DNA of 64,000 nucleotides from Enterobacter_D sp963521185 (GTDB taxonomy: Bacteria; Pseudomonadota; Gammaproteobacteria; Enterobacterales; Enterobacteriaceae). The notes beneath the pieces are model-generated. The model ran no database searches, was not told where the DNA came from, and was given only the letters and a program-made list of their open reading frames with translations. Numbering within the stretch: position 1 is the first letter of the stretch; each line of letters opens with the position of its first letter. The DNA lies in contig CAUQTV010000003.1 of NCBI GenBank assembly GCA_963521185.1, forward strand, positions 434,001-498,000. Direction: 5' to 3'. The position numbers and the translations under genes are program-made. This document shows, piece by piece, positions 9,209 to 17,096 of this stretch.

Positions 9209-10443
9209 TTTATTTCCTTGGTGCGGTAGGACCTTAGTAAGCCAAATATAATACTTAAATCAAATATAAACATTATTCTGGTGCCTGATGCGTACGCCGT
9301 TGGCGAGAATCCAATCATTGCAACTGACAAAACCCCAACCGCAAACGACAGACATACCTTAGTTATGCCGAGTTTATTATTTTCCTTTTCCATGCATGAG
9401 ATGTAAAAAGATGCTAATAATGACATTGTGAATGCAAAAGAAATAAATACACTTGGCGTACTCCAGTCTGAAAATATCGAGTAATTTATATTTAATACAT
9501 TTGCAAACCATTTGTTCGGGTACTCATTGAAAATGAAAAATAGCACATAAAACGAAGATAGTAAGATAATAGGTAATCTTATAACTAAGCCAGTCTTAGA
9601 TTTCATCATTGTGAAAGCAGAAAAAATGCAGCACATTAAAATTAGATAATTGTTTTTATATAATAAGTGCCCATTTATTCTGTCCACAACAATAGAAAAC
9701 CTGTCTATAAGTCTCATGTCATAGTAGAAAGGCATATTAATCAATGACTCAGTCATGGCTCTGTTTGCGTTCCCAGGTGCAGAAAGAACAATGGCAACGC
9801 CAGTTATGACAAAAAAAAGGTAAACAACGTGTTTCCAGTTAATTCGATTCAACTTTATATTAATTGCAATCAATGAGCTAACTATCAAAACCAGCGTCAA
9901 ACCAAACTGCTCATTATTGCATGCAAACACAGATAAAATACATGAGAATGATGTTTTTAATATAGTGGCATTCTTGTCTAATATAACTGAAAGGGAATAT
10001 AACCCAATCGATATCGGTAGTAAGTAATTATATGCTCCGGTAATCCAGAAAACAGCCTGATTTGATGAGTGTGATGCCAGGCATATTAAAACCATTGCCG
10101 CAAAGGACACTGGTATCGGTTGAACCTTGTCCGACGCCAACTTTGCAATGGCATAAGACAGTAGCCAGGAGCATAGAACAACCATTAACTGAGGGAAGTA
10201 TGGTACCCTTATGGTTTTCAGTAAGATAAACTCAATCAGAATTCTCCCGCTCCAGGACTGGTATCTGCCATACAGCACATCCATTACCCCATGTGAATTC
10301 AACATGGCAGCGAAGTCAGAATCGTCTGAGGCGCTCTTAAAAACTACCGCTTGGAATATAAATACAGAAATAGCAAAAAAAATAGAAAGCTGTATTATAC
10401 GGTCGCTATTTACGTTGCAAATTGCAGGAGTGCTTACTCGCAT
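9205..10443 (-). CDS. Polytopic GT-C-like membrane protein, first copy (probable O-antigen glycosyltransferase)
   Basis: A 412-residue multi-helix protein, paralogous to 7537-8766. Matching motifs are SASDDSDF, GRYQSWSGRILIEF, WITGAYNYLLPISIG, CNNEQFG, APGNANRA and GFSPTAYASGTR. The start at 10443 has a strong GAGGGG/AAGG ribosome site directly upstream and overlaps the preceding small gene by 38 bases. The invariant acidic pair and RY.SWSGR segment are the best candidates for catalytic residues. In Salmonella and Shigella phages the gene here adds glucose or another group to the O-antigen repeat. Having two diverged copies is unusual and suggests two modifications or two acceptors. Confidence 0.7.
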   Translation of the reverse strand: MRVSTPAICNVNSDRIIQLSIFFAISVFIFQAVVFKSASDDSDFAAMLNSHGVMDVLYGRYQSWSGRILIEFILLKTIRVPYFPQLMVVLCSWLLSYAIAKLASDKVQPIPVSFAAMVLICLASHSSNQAVFWITGAYNYLLPISIGLYSLSVILDKNATILKTSFSCILSVFACNNEQFGLTLVLIVSSLIAINIKLNRINWKHVVYLFFVITGVAIVLSAPGNANRAMTESLINMPFYYDMRLIDRFSIVVDRINGHLLYKNNYLILMCCIFSAFTMMKSKTGLVIRLPIILLSSFYVLFFIFNEYPNKWFANVLNINYSIFSDWSTPSVFISFAFTMSLLASFYISCMEKENNKLGITKVCLSFAVGVLSVAMIGFSPTAYASGTRIMFIFDLSIIFGLLRSYRTKEIK

Positions 10444-10873
10444 AACCTTTCCCCTCGTATTCTGTAATCACGTAAATCTCGTTTGATATTTCATCAGTGA
10501 AAGGTGAGTAATATGATTTAGCAGCGAAACCGCTATTTTCAATATTTACTTCATTTCCCATGCGCCCTTTAAGGTCTGGTCTTTGCACCCTATCGGTCCT
10601 GATTTTAAATAGGTTACCATTATGTTTTATGGCTAAAAATGTTTTACCAAAAAACCTGCCTTTAAAAGATAATGGAGCAGACCATCCTGATGCCATTATC
10701 CTTTTTTCATCTAGATGACAATTGTCTATCGTTGTTTGGATAATGTCATGCTGGAAGTTTAATGGAATGTCAATTCTTACAGGCATGTTCCATGCTATAA
10801 ATGTTAATGCTGAAAAAAGCAATGAAAGTAATAGTAATGTGTAAAAAGACACCACCAGAGAACGTCTGTTCAT
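10406..10873 (-). CDS. Small membrane-anchored protein, first copy, two conserved cysteines
   Basis: A 155-residue protein with an N-terminal anchor (about residues 8-28) and a presumed periplasmic domain carrying Cys 52 and Cys 150, the same positions as in the paralog at 8756-9208. Its ATG overlaps the gtrB stop as ATGA. It is AT-rich like its neighbours. No known function. Its repeated pairing with a polytopic glycosyltransferase-like gene implies a partner or accessory role. Confidence 0.7.
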   Translation of the reverse strand: MNRRSLVVSFYTLLLLSLLFSALTFIAWNMPVRIDIPLNFQHDIIQTTIDNCHLDEKRIMASGWSAPLSFKGRFFGKTFLAIKHNGNLFKIRTDRVQRPDLKGRMGNEVNIENSGFAAKSYYSPFTDEISNEIYVITEYEGKGYASKHSCNLQRK

Positions 10874-11787
10874 TTTTTGTCCCTCAAAATATAGCGAGGG
10901 CGATTTTTAACTTCTCCATAAATCCTTCCAATATACTCACCAAGAACACCTATCCCTATCAACTGCACGCCGCCTAGGAACAATATTGAAACCAGCAGGG
11001 AAGGATAGCCTCTCACAGCGTTACCGAAAGCCAGGGTATCGACAATCATCCATACTCCGTAGAGAAAGGAGATTCCGGCCACCACAAGGCCTATGTAGGT
11101 CCACATGCGTAACGGGAATGTGGAGAAGCTGGTTATCCCCTCAAGCGCAAGATTCCACAGCTTCCATCCGTTGAACTTTGAATCACCCGCCACGCGCTCT
11201 GCTCGAGCGTATTCAACGACGTCAGTGCGTCCACCAACCCAACTCAGTATGCCCTTCATGAACAGGTTTCTTTCTGGCATCCGCTTAATATTTTCCACCA
11301 CTTCACGCGACATAAGCCGAAAATCACCGACGTTCTCTTCTATCTGGGGATTGCTTATTTTGTTATGCAGTTTATAAAACCATTCCGCCGTCTTGCGCTT
11401 TAACCGACCATCCGTCGAGCGGTCAGTACGCTTTGCCAGCACCATGTCCGCGCCCGCCTGCCATTTCTCGATCAAATGGTGGATCACTTCAATGGGATCT
11501 TGTAGATCGACGTCGATAGGAATTACCGCATCGCCGGTAGCATGGTCCAGCCCGGCAAAAAGCGCAGGCTCTTTACCGAAGTTTCGTGTGAATGACAGGG
11601 GAACAACAAGCGGATCGGCCACGGCCAGCGCGTTTATAATCGATTCTGTCGTATCCTTGCTGCCGTCGTTGATGAACACTATTTCAATTTCATGTTCTTT
11701 TAGCGCTTCAAATTCTCGCACGGTTTTATAAAAAATTGGTATTGCGTCTTCTTCATTGAAGACCGGAACGACCAGAGAGATTTTCAT
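10870..11787 (-). CDS. gtrB: GtrB, bactoprenol glucosyl transferase
   Basis: A 305-residue protein, usual length for GtrB. The N-terminal GT2 domain shows SLVVPVFNEEDAIP, FINDGSKDTTE and the DXD-type PIDVDLQDP followed by KRTDRSTDGRLKRK. Two hydrophobic segments near residues 230-290 anchor it in the inner membrane. GtrB transfers glucose from UDP-glucose to undecaprenyl phosphate on the cytoplasmic face, making the donor that GtrA flips. It overlaps gtrA by four bases (ATGA) upstream and the small anchored gene downstream the same way. GC content is nearer to the host than that of the following four genes, consistent with gtrA/gtrB being the conserved half of the cassette. Confidence 0.93.
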   Translation of the reverse strand: MKISLVVPVFNEEDAIPIFYKTVREFEALKEHEIEIVFINDGSKDTTESIINALAVADPLVVPLSFTRNFGKEPALFAGLDHATGDAVIPIDVDLQDPIEVIHHLIEKWQAGADMVLAKRTDRSTDGRLKRKTAEWFYKLHNKISNPQIEENVGDFRLMSREVVENIKRMPERNLFMKGILSWVGGRTDVVEYARAERVAGDSKFNGWKLWNLALEGITSFSTFPLRMWTYIGLVVAGISFLYGVWMIVDTLAFGNAVRGYPSLLVSILFLGGVQLIGIGVLGEYIGRIYGEVKNRPRYILRDKK

Positions 11788-12146
11788 TTCCTATCCCTGA
11801 AGACGATAAATTTAGAATAGATGAATCCGCAGACCAGGCTGATAGCCGAGAAAAGAATTAGCGTAAAGAGCGGAGGCATTGACACCCGGTCAGCCTCCCA
11901 ACCCACAGAGGCGCTCAGGGTACCCATGAACCCGACATATAACATGTAACGCATAGTCGTTGTTGAGGACCTGAACGTGAATCGTGCGTTGGCAAAGAAG
12001 CTGAACGACACTGCGATAACGAATCCGGCAAAGTTGCCCAGTGCCTGTCCGGTATGAAATCCGTATATGCATAAAGCAAACACCACCCAGTGAATGAGCG
12101 TGTTGATGATGCCGATCGATGTGTACTTGGCGAATAACTTTAACAT
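11784..12146 (-). CDS. gtrA: GtrA, bactoprenol-linked glucose flippase
   Basis: A 120-residue protein, the standard GtrA length when started at ATG 12146. A TTG at 12194 would add 16 residues without hydrophobic character and is less likely. Four membrane segments are visible, with the GtrA-type start KLFAKYTSIGIINTLIHWVV and the motif FANARFTFR. It flips undecaprenyl-phosphate-glucose to the periplasm. It is the first gene of a six-gene minus-strand operon in which consecutive genes overlap. Upstream is the presumed phage attachment region, as in P22-like phages where gtrA borders attP. Confidence 0.9.
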   Translation of the reverse strand: MLKLFAKYTSIGIINTLIHWVVFALCIYGFHTGQALGNFAGFVIAVSFSFFANARFTFRSSTTTMRYMLYVGFMGTLSASVGWEADRVSMPPLFTLILFSAISLVCGFIYSKFIVFRDRK

Positions 12147-12423
12147 GTTAGAAATCAGTGAATTCTGAGAAGCGGGAAGTTTATCACCCGGCAAAGGCTG
12201 GATCGACCCTTATAATTGTCGATGCTGCGTGTTTGTACAGTATTTTAAGTCGGTCTTCGTCAGGTTTCCGTCACCAGTAGCAGACTACGCTGAAGCTATA
12301 AAGGGCGTGGGGCATGGTTGGGGCAAAATGGGGCATATGATTTAAGCCGAACTTTGATGATTTCAAAAAACTCTACCGTAACCCACTGTAAATAATGCGC
12401 TCTTGGACGGTGTTAGTAGTTAA
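12147..12423. other. Presumed prophage right attachment region
   Basis: No gene is visible in these 277 bases. They lie between gtrA and a flagellin fragment, exactly where P22-type prophages place their attachment end. At 12308-12314, 12319-12325 and 12329-12335 the heptamer TGGGGCA occurs three times as direct repeats spaced 11 and 10 bp, one helical turn apart, which is how integrase arm-type sites are often arranged. The core site cannot be defined without the other prophage end. Confidence 0.5.
12223..12242 (-). promoter_or_regulatory. LexA-box-like sequence upstream of gtrA
   Basis: Read on the minus strand the 20 bases are TACTGTACAAACACGCAGCA. The left half TACTGTA is perfect for the SOS consensus and the right half keeps CAG but has G and C substitutions. 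It lies 77 bases before the gtrA start. Proposed only from the match. Confidence 0.3.
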
Positions 12424-12427
12424 TTGA

Positions 12428-12612
12428 GCAGAGTCAAGCATATCCAGAGCATGGAAGACAACACTAACGTGGCAATTGGTAACATCATGGATACCGACTA
12501 CGCGACGGAAGCGTCAAACATGTCGAAAGAGCAGGTTCTGATGCAGACCAGTATCACCATGCTGAAACAGTCCAACAGCATGTCAGGCATGGTTTCCAGC
12601 CTGTTGCAGTAA
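12428..12612 (+). pseudogene. Flagellin gene, 3' terminal fragment
   Basis: About 61 codons that match the conserved C-terminal D0 region of flagellins: MDTDYATEASNMSKEQVLMQ followed by ML.QSN and the ending SSLLQ, comparable to the DADYATEVSNMSK...SLL end of FliC. The in-frame stop TAA at 12421 lies immediately upstream and similarity appears to begin at about 12428, where phage-like sequence ends. The rest of flagellin (N-terminal D0/D1 and the variable domain) is missing. The wording of the tail, with few Arg and a final Gln, resembles lateral (Flag-2) flagellins as much as FliC. Most likely a remnant left by prophage insertion or by deletion of a flagellar locus. It is not a functional gene here. 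Confidence 0.75.
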
Positions 12613-12621
12613 GAAAACGCG

Positions 12622-12652
12622 ACGCCGGTCTGTGGCCCTCTCAGGCCGGCGT
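12622..12652. terminator. Hairpin after the flagellin fragment
   Basis: ACGCCGGTCTG (12622-12632) pairs with CAGGCCGGCGT (12642-12652) over 11 bp with one G-T pair. It separates the flagellin fragment from the end of the convergent ABC permease gene. No T run follows. Confidence 0.5.
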
Positions 12653-12659
12653 GACGCGC

Positions 12660-13748
12660 TTATTTCCCTTCCATCACCGCTTTTTGTGCCACTACCGCCG
12701 CTTTTTGCTGCATCCGGTTTTGCATCTGATCGATAATCACCGCCACGATAATCACGATCCCTTTGATCACCATCTGCCAGAATTCGCTCACCCCCATCAT
12801 CACCAGTCCGTCGGCGAGAAAGCCGATGACAAACGCGCCGATCAGCGTGCCGAGAATGGTGCCGCGCCCCCCGGCAAGGGAGGTCCCGCCGAGCACCACG
12901 GCGGCAATGGCGTTCATCTCAAAGGCCGTGCCGTTGGCCGGATGGCTGGCGGAAAGCTGTGCAGACACCACAATACCCGCAATCGCCGCGCACAGGCCCG
13001 ACAGCGTATAGACCCAAATTTTGATCTGCCGGACCTTCACCCCGGACAGCTCCGCCGCGCGCTCGTTATCACCGATCGCATACACATGGCGACCAAAGGG
13101 CAGGCGGCGCGCGACGTAGGCAATCACCACCGCCAGCACAATCATCATCCAGATGGCCCACGGAATGCCAAACAGCGTGCCCGCGCCGATCTCATCGAAA
13201 CCGGTGTTGCCGAGCAGCGGATTGCCCGACAGCGCGGGGAAGGTTTGCCCGTCGGAGGTGAGCATGGCTGCGCCGCGCAAAATATACATGGTGCCCAGCG
13301 TGCAGATAAACGGTGCGACGTTATAGCGGGTGATGATCCAGCCGTTCGCCGCGCCGATTAAGCCGCCAATCAGCAGCACCAGCGGCACAATCACCCAGAC
13401 GCTGGGGAAAATCGCGATGCCGAACATCGGCAGCACAATGCCTTTGGTGATAAGCCACCCGGCGATCATGCCGCACAGGCCCAGCGTTGCGCCAATCGAC
13501 AGATCGATCCCCGCCGTGATAATGACAAAGGTGATGCCCAGCGCCAGAAAGGCGTTGATGGCGATGTGCTTAATCATGATCACCAGACTGCCCGCCGAGA
13601 GAAAACCGGGCACCGTGGCGGTAAAAAAGCCCACGATCAAAAACAGCGCGATAAAGGTGCGCAGTTTGAGCAGTACTAACAGGATATTTTCCCGTGACAG
13701 TGACGTGCCGCCGCCCGCAGCGACCGCTAAAGATTGTGTTGTTTTCAT
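12660..13748 (-). CDS. Sugar-type ABC transporter permease (RbsC family)
   Basis: A 362-residue inner membrane protein. ATG 13748 follows the ATPase stop by one base. It shows the RbsC/YtfT-type features: several membrane helices, the motif ITAGIDLSIGATLGLCGMI, NGWIITRYNVAPFICTLGTM, and the loop AIGDNERAAELSGVKVRQIK that contacts the ATPase, then AVVLGGTSLAGGRGTILGT. It forms the channel of a CUT2-class importer with the ATPase and binding protein upstream. Substrate unknown; CUT2 systems import monosaccharides such as ribose, xylose, galactofuranose or related compounds. Confidence 0.9.
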   Translation of the reverse strand: MKTTQSLAVAAGGGTSLSRENILLVLLKLRTFIALFLIVGFFTATVPGFLSAGSLVIMIKHIAINAFLALGITFVIITAGIDLSIGATLGLCGMIAGWLITKGIVLPMFGIAIFPSVWVIVPLVLLIGGLIGAANGWIITRYNVAPFICTLGTMYILRGAAMLTSDGQTFPALSGNPLLGNTGFDEIGAGTLFGIPWAIWMMIVLAVVIAYVARRLPFGRHVYAIGDNERAAELSGVKVRQIKIWVYTLSGLCAAIAGIVVSAQLSASHPANGTAFEMNAIAAVVLGGTSLAGGRGTILGTLIGAFVIGFLADGLVMMGVSEFWQMVIKGIVIIVAVIIDQMQNRMQQKAAVVAQKAVMEGK

Positions 13749-13749
13749 A

Positions 13750-15276
13750 TCAGAACCCCTGAGCACTTGCCGTCACCAGTGCCGATTCTTCGGCCCGATC
13801 GCGAACGATATCGGCGGTCAGTTTGCCGCCGGACATCACCAGAATGCGGTCAGATACCGCCATGATCTCTTTCAGATCGGAGGTGGAGAACACCACCGCG
13901 ATCCCCTGTTCGGACAGTTGCACCATCATGCGGAACACGTCGGCTTTTGCGCCCACGTCAATGCCGCGCGTTGGCTCATCCAGAAACAGGATTTTGGGAT
14001 TGGTGAGCAGCGAGCGGCCAATCACCACTTTTTGCTGGTTACCGCCTGAGAGCGCCTGGATTTCCACTTCCGGCGAGGAGACTTTAATCGACAGGCTGCC
14101 AATGGTGCTGGCGACCACCGCGTGCTCCTCTTTTTGCGCGATAGCAAAACCGCGCTGCAACCGCCGCCACAGGCTGGCGATGGTCAGATTCGATGCCACC
14201 GACGAAATGGGAAATATGCCGGTGCGCTTGCGATCTTCCGGCACCAGGCTCATGCCCATGCGGATGCGCTCGGCGGTGTTTAACCGTTGCGGCACCGGTT
14301 TGCTGTCGAGCCACAATTTGCCCAGATAGTTCCGCTCGGTGCCCAGCATGCACTCGAAAAGCTCGGTACGCCCCGCGCCCATCAGGCCGTAAATGCCGAC
14401 GATCTCCCCGGCGTGCACCTTAAAGCTGACGTCATCCACGACCGCGTTACCCGCCGCGTTGACGCTGGTAATGTGCTCCGCCTCCAGCACCGGCGCGCCA
14501 AAGGTGCGGCCCGGCGTCAGGAAATTGCTCACCGGATCGCTGCCGAGCATTTCGCGCACGATCCACGGCACGTCGATATCGCACACGTTGGCTTCGGCCT
14601 GGAATTTGCCGTCACGCAGAATGGTGATCACATCGCCAATGGCCATCAACTCTTCTAAGCGGTGCGAAATGTAGATGAGGGTCACGCCCTGGCGCGTGAG
14701 TTCGCGGATCACGCGAAACAGGATCGCCACTTCGGTTTTACTCAGCGCGGAGGTCGGCTCGTCGAGGATCAAAATGTCGGCGTCTTCCGCCAGCGCTTTG
14801 GCGATCTCCACTAACTGCTGCTGACCGACTTTTAAATTGCCGACCATTTCACGCGGCGAGATCGGCTGATCCAGGCGCTTAAGCAGTTCGGCGGTGCGTT
14901 TTTCCTGCTCCGCTTCGTTGATGGGCGAAACGCCTTTTTGCAGCTCGCGGCCCAGAAACACGTTCTCGGCGACGCTCAGGTTTTCAAACAGGTTCAGTTC
15001 CTGATGTACCATGCCAATGCCGAGGGCGGCGGCCTCGCGGGTATTGGCGATGTGCACTTTTTTACCGTTCAGCCACATTTCACCGAGGCTCGGCTGCTGG
15101 ACACCTGCGAGGATTTTCATCAGCGTCGATTTGCCTGCGCCATTTTCGCCAATAATGACGTTCACTTTGCCGCGCCAGACGTTGTAATCCACGTTATCCA
15201 GCGCCACGGTGCCGGGAAACAGCATCGACATACCGCGCGTGCGCAGGATAATTTCATCCGCGTTAACGTCGCTCAT
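13750..15276 (-). CDS. Sugar-type ABC transporter ATP-binding protein (RbsA family)
   Basis: A 508-residue protein with two ATPase halves. The first has Walker A GENGAGKST, signature LKVGQQQLVEIAKALA and Walker B LILDEPTSAL. The second keeps the signature LSGGNQQKVVIGRSLL and FLDEPTRGID but has a degenerate Walker A (YGLMGAGRTEL), as in all RbsA-type proteins. It energises the permease encoded just downstream. Its start overlaps the stop of the DUF2291 lipoprotein gene (TAATG). Confidence 0.92.
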   Translation of the reverse strand: MSDVNADEIILRTRGMSMLFPGTVALDNVDYNVWRGKVNVIIGENGAGKSTLMKILAGVQQPSLGEMWLNGKKVHIANTREAAALGIGMVHQELNLFENLSVAENVFLGRELQKGVSPINEAEQEKRTAELLKRLDQPISPREMVGNLKVGQQQLVEIAKALAEDADILILDEPTSALSKTEVAILFRVIRELTRQGVTLIYISHRLEELMAIGDVITILRDGKFQAEANVCDIDVPWIVREMLGSDPVSNFLTPGRTFGAPVLEAEHITSVNAAGNAVVDDVSFKVHAGEIVGIYGLMGAGRTELFECMLGTERNYLGKLWLDSKPVPQRLNTAERIRMGMSLVPEDRKRTGIFPISSVASNLTIASLWRRLQRGFAIAQKEEHAVVASTIGSLSIKVSSPEVEIQALSGGNQQKVVIGRSLLTNPKILFLDEPTRGIDVGAKADVFRMMVQLSEQGIAVVFSTSDLKEIMAVSDRILVMSGGKLTADIVRDRAEESALVTASAQGF

Positions 15277-15884
15277 TACGGTGCCTCCTGTTTCAGATCC
15301 AGCGCCACGGCGTCCTGGGTTTTGCCGCCGTTGAGCGTCACTGCCATCAGCACGGTGGCTTTTTTACCCGCCCAGCTGTCATCCACCTTCGGCAGATGCT
15401 TGATGGCTTCGCGATTGTACGCCCGGGAGAGCTGCGCAAACTGCACCTGGTTGGTAAAGTCTTCAAAGGTAAAACCTGTCGCATCGCGAACCGCATTGCC
15501 CCGCACCACCGGGCCAAGCTGCACCGCTAACGGTTGACCGTTAACCGTCATCACCAGCGTTTGCTCACGCGGGTTGCTGGTGTCGAGTTTTTCAACAACG
15601 CTGGTCAGGCGCACAAAGACGCTTTGGGGTTTCGCCGCCGGGGTTTTCAGCTGTGCGGCAAGGGCTGTTGCGTCAAGCGCATGGTGGTTTGCGGCGTCAA
15701 TGACGCGGGATTGCCAGGTTTGTTGCGCGATCTGCTGCGGGGTGAGGTTGTCGAAATTGGCTTTCGCATTGGGATCGACAGGCAGTATCGGCTTGCCGTT
15801 CTCATCCAAATCCACCACCGTGCAGGCCGTGAGCAACAGGGTGGTGCACCCAACGAGCGCAGCACCCCATTGTTTTAACGCCAT
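15276..15884 (-). CDS. DUF2291 family periplasmic lipoprotein
   Basis: A 202-residue protein with a lipoprotein signal peptide: a basic start, a hydrophobic core and the lipobox LTAC with the acylated Cys at about residue 21. The mature part (VVDLDENGKPIL, QQIAQQTWQSR) fits the DUF2291 family, which I know from sugar ABC importer operons. Ribosome site GGAGG stands six bases before the ATG. The position between the binding protein and ATPase genes suggests an accessory part of the same importer, perhaps anchored to the inner or outer membrane leaflet. Function not established. Confidence 0.8.
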   Translation of the reverse strand: MALKQWGAALVGCTTLLLTACTVVDLDENGKPILPVDPNAKANFDNLTPQQIAQQTWQSRVIDAANHHALDATALAAQLKTPAAKPQSVFVRLTSVVEKLDTSNPREQTLVMTVNGQPLAVQLGPVVRGNAVRDATGFTFEDFTNQVQFAQLSRAYNREAIKHLPKVDDSWAGKKATVLMAVTLNGGKTQDAVALDLKQEAP

Positions 15885-15896
15885 ATCGCCTCCGCG

Positions 15897-16838
15897 TTAT
15901 TTGCTGAGGTTGAACACGTTCAGCTTGCTGGCATTGGTTTCATCAATCAGCACGCAGTCCATCAGCTGTTTCTCTTCTTTCTGCGCTTTGCCGGTTTTGA
16001 GGAACGCATCCGCCTGCACCACCGCCATTTGCGCCTGCTCCCAGCCCGGTTGCAGCACGGTCGCCTTGATGTTGCCTTTATTGATGATCGAATCGCGCAC
16101 ATAATCGCTGCCGTCAAAGCCCACGACGATCACGCTGGTTTTCCCGGCGGCTTTCAGCGCGGCTTCTGCGCCCAGCGCCATGGTGTCGTTACCGGAGATC
16201 ACGCCCACGATGTCAGGATTAGTTTGCAGGATGGCTTCCATTCGGGTGAAGGCTTCGGTCTGGCTCCAGTTTGCGGTTTGCTGCGCAACCATTTTCATGT
16301 CCGGGTAATCATCAAGAATGTCGTGATACCCCTGCGAGCGCACGCTGGCGTTGGTGTCTGACTGGCGACCCAACAGCTCAACGTATTTGCCTTTGCCATT
16401 CAGCAGCTTGGCGAATTTCTCTGCGCCAAGCTGGGCGCCCTGATAGTTGTTGGAGACGATTTGCGCGACCGCAATGCCCGTTTTGTTGATTTCACGATCG
16501 ATCAGGAACGCCGGCACACCCGCCGCTTTGGCTTTTTGCAGCGGGCCGACGGTGGCGTCTGCCCCGGCGTTATCAAGAATAATGGCTTTGGCTTTCCGGG
16601 CGATGGCCGTTTCAATCAGCTGGTTTTGCTTGTTCACATCGTCATCGTGGGAGGCCACCAGCGTGGTGTAACCCAACTCTTTGGCTTTCGCCGCCGCGCC
16701 ATCGGCTTCGGCTTTAAAGAACGGATTGTCGTGTGAAGGCGTAATGATGGCGATCAGACCGTTATCGGCGGCAAACAGCGAGCCGGAGGCGGCGATCAGT
16801 GAGGCAAGAATAGCGGACTTCAGTAAGGTTTTTTTCAT
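15897..16838 (-). CDS. Periplasmic sugar-binding protein (RbsB family) of ABC importer
   Basis: A 313-residue protein starting at ATG 16838, with GGAG eight bases before it; the upstream GTG at 16850 overlaps that site. A cleavable signal peptide of about 23 residues ends in SLFAAD. The mature part is a periplasmic-binding-protein fold of the LacI/RbsB type: IAIITPSHDNPFFKAEADGA, ILDNAGADATVGPLQKAKAAG, FLIDREINKTG, SGNDTMALGAEAALKAAG and VVGFDGSDYVRDSI. First gene of a four-gene operon. The ligand is probably a pentose or hexose (ribose-binding proteins are the nearest style), but I cannot name it. Confidence 0.88.
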   Translation of the reverse strand: MKKTLLKSAILASLIAASGSLFAADNGLIAIITPSHDNPFFKAEADGAAAKAKELGYTTLVASHDDDVNKQNQLIETAIARKAKAIILDNAGADATVGPLQKAKAAGVPAFLIDREINKTGIAVAQIVSNNYQGAQLGAEKFAKLLNGKGKYVELLGRQSDTNASVRSQGYHDILDDYPDMKMVAQQTANWSQTEAFTRMEAILQTNPDIVGVISGNDTMALGAEAALKAAGKTSVIVVGFDGSDYVRDSIINKGNIKATVLQPGWEQAQMAVVQADAFLKTGKAQKEEKQLMDCVLIDETNASKLNVFNLSK

Positions 16839-16851
16839 CTTTTTCTCCACA

Positions 16852-16885
16852 TTGAATATTTATTCAATAATGATTTATTATTCAA
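16852..16885 (-). promoter_or_regulatory. Inverted repeat upstream of the ABC importer operon
   Basis: TTGAATA (16852-16858) and TATTCAA (16861-16867) form a perfect 7-bp inverted repeat with a 2-base spacer, and a third half-site TATTCAA lies at 16879-16885, 18 bp on. It sits 14 bases before the binding-protein start, a usual place for a repressor operator. The regulator is unknown and not in the adjacent genes. Confidence 0.4.
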
Positions 16886-16974
16886 GTTAACGATAAGACG
16901 ACGATGACAAACTGTCTACGGTTTGCGCAGCTAATTTCTTAAAAGGAGAAAAGGATCACGATCTGGGGGGATTG

Positions 16975-17089
16975 CCCCTCACCCCGGCCCTCTCCCGTGG
17001 GGAGAGGGAGAAAAGGAAATCCCCTCTCCTTGGGGAGAGGGAGAAAAGAAAATCCCCTCTCCTTGGGGAGAGGGTTAGGGTGAGGGGGG
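16975..17089. repeat. Enterobacterial palindromic repeat (CCCTCACCC / GGGGAGAGGG family), multi-unit
   Basis: Successive units of CCCCTCTCCTTGGGGAGAGG flanked by CCCCTCACCCCGGCC on one side and GGTTAGGGTGAGGGG on the other. The same family occurs at 40463-40497 and 48426-48511. It lies after the fepA stop and may act as its 3' processing or termination structure. Confidence 0.85.
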
Positions 17090-17096
17090 ACGATTA

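Noticed and set aside
12147..12423. Dam/OxyR phase-variation region for gtr
   Set aside because: Salmonella gtr operons have clustered GATC sites upstream; only one GATC is seen here (12201-12204), so this type of switching is not supported.
12651..13361. 236-codon plus-strand frame opposite the ABC permease
   Set aside because: His/Arg-rich antisense reading of a membrane protein gene; no family features.
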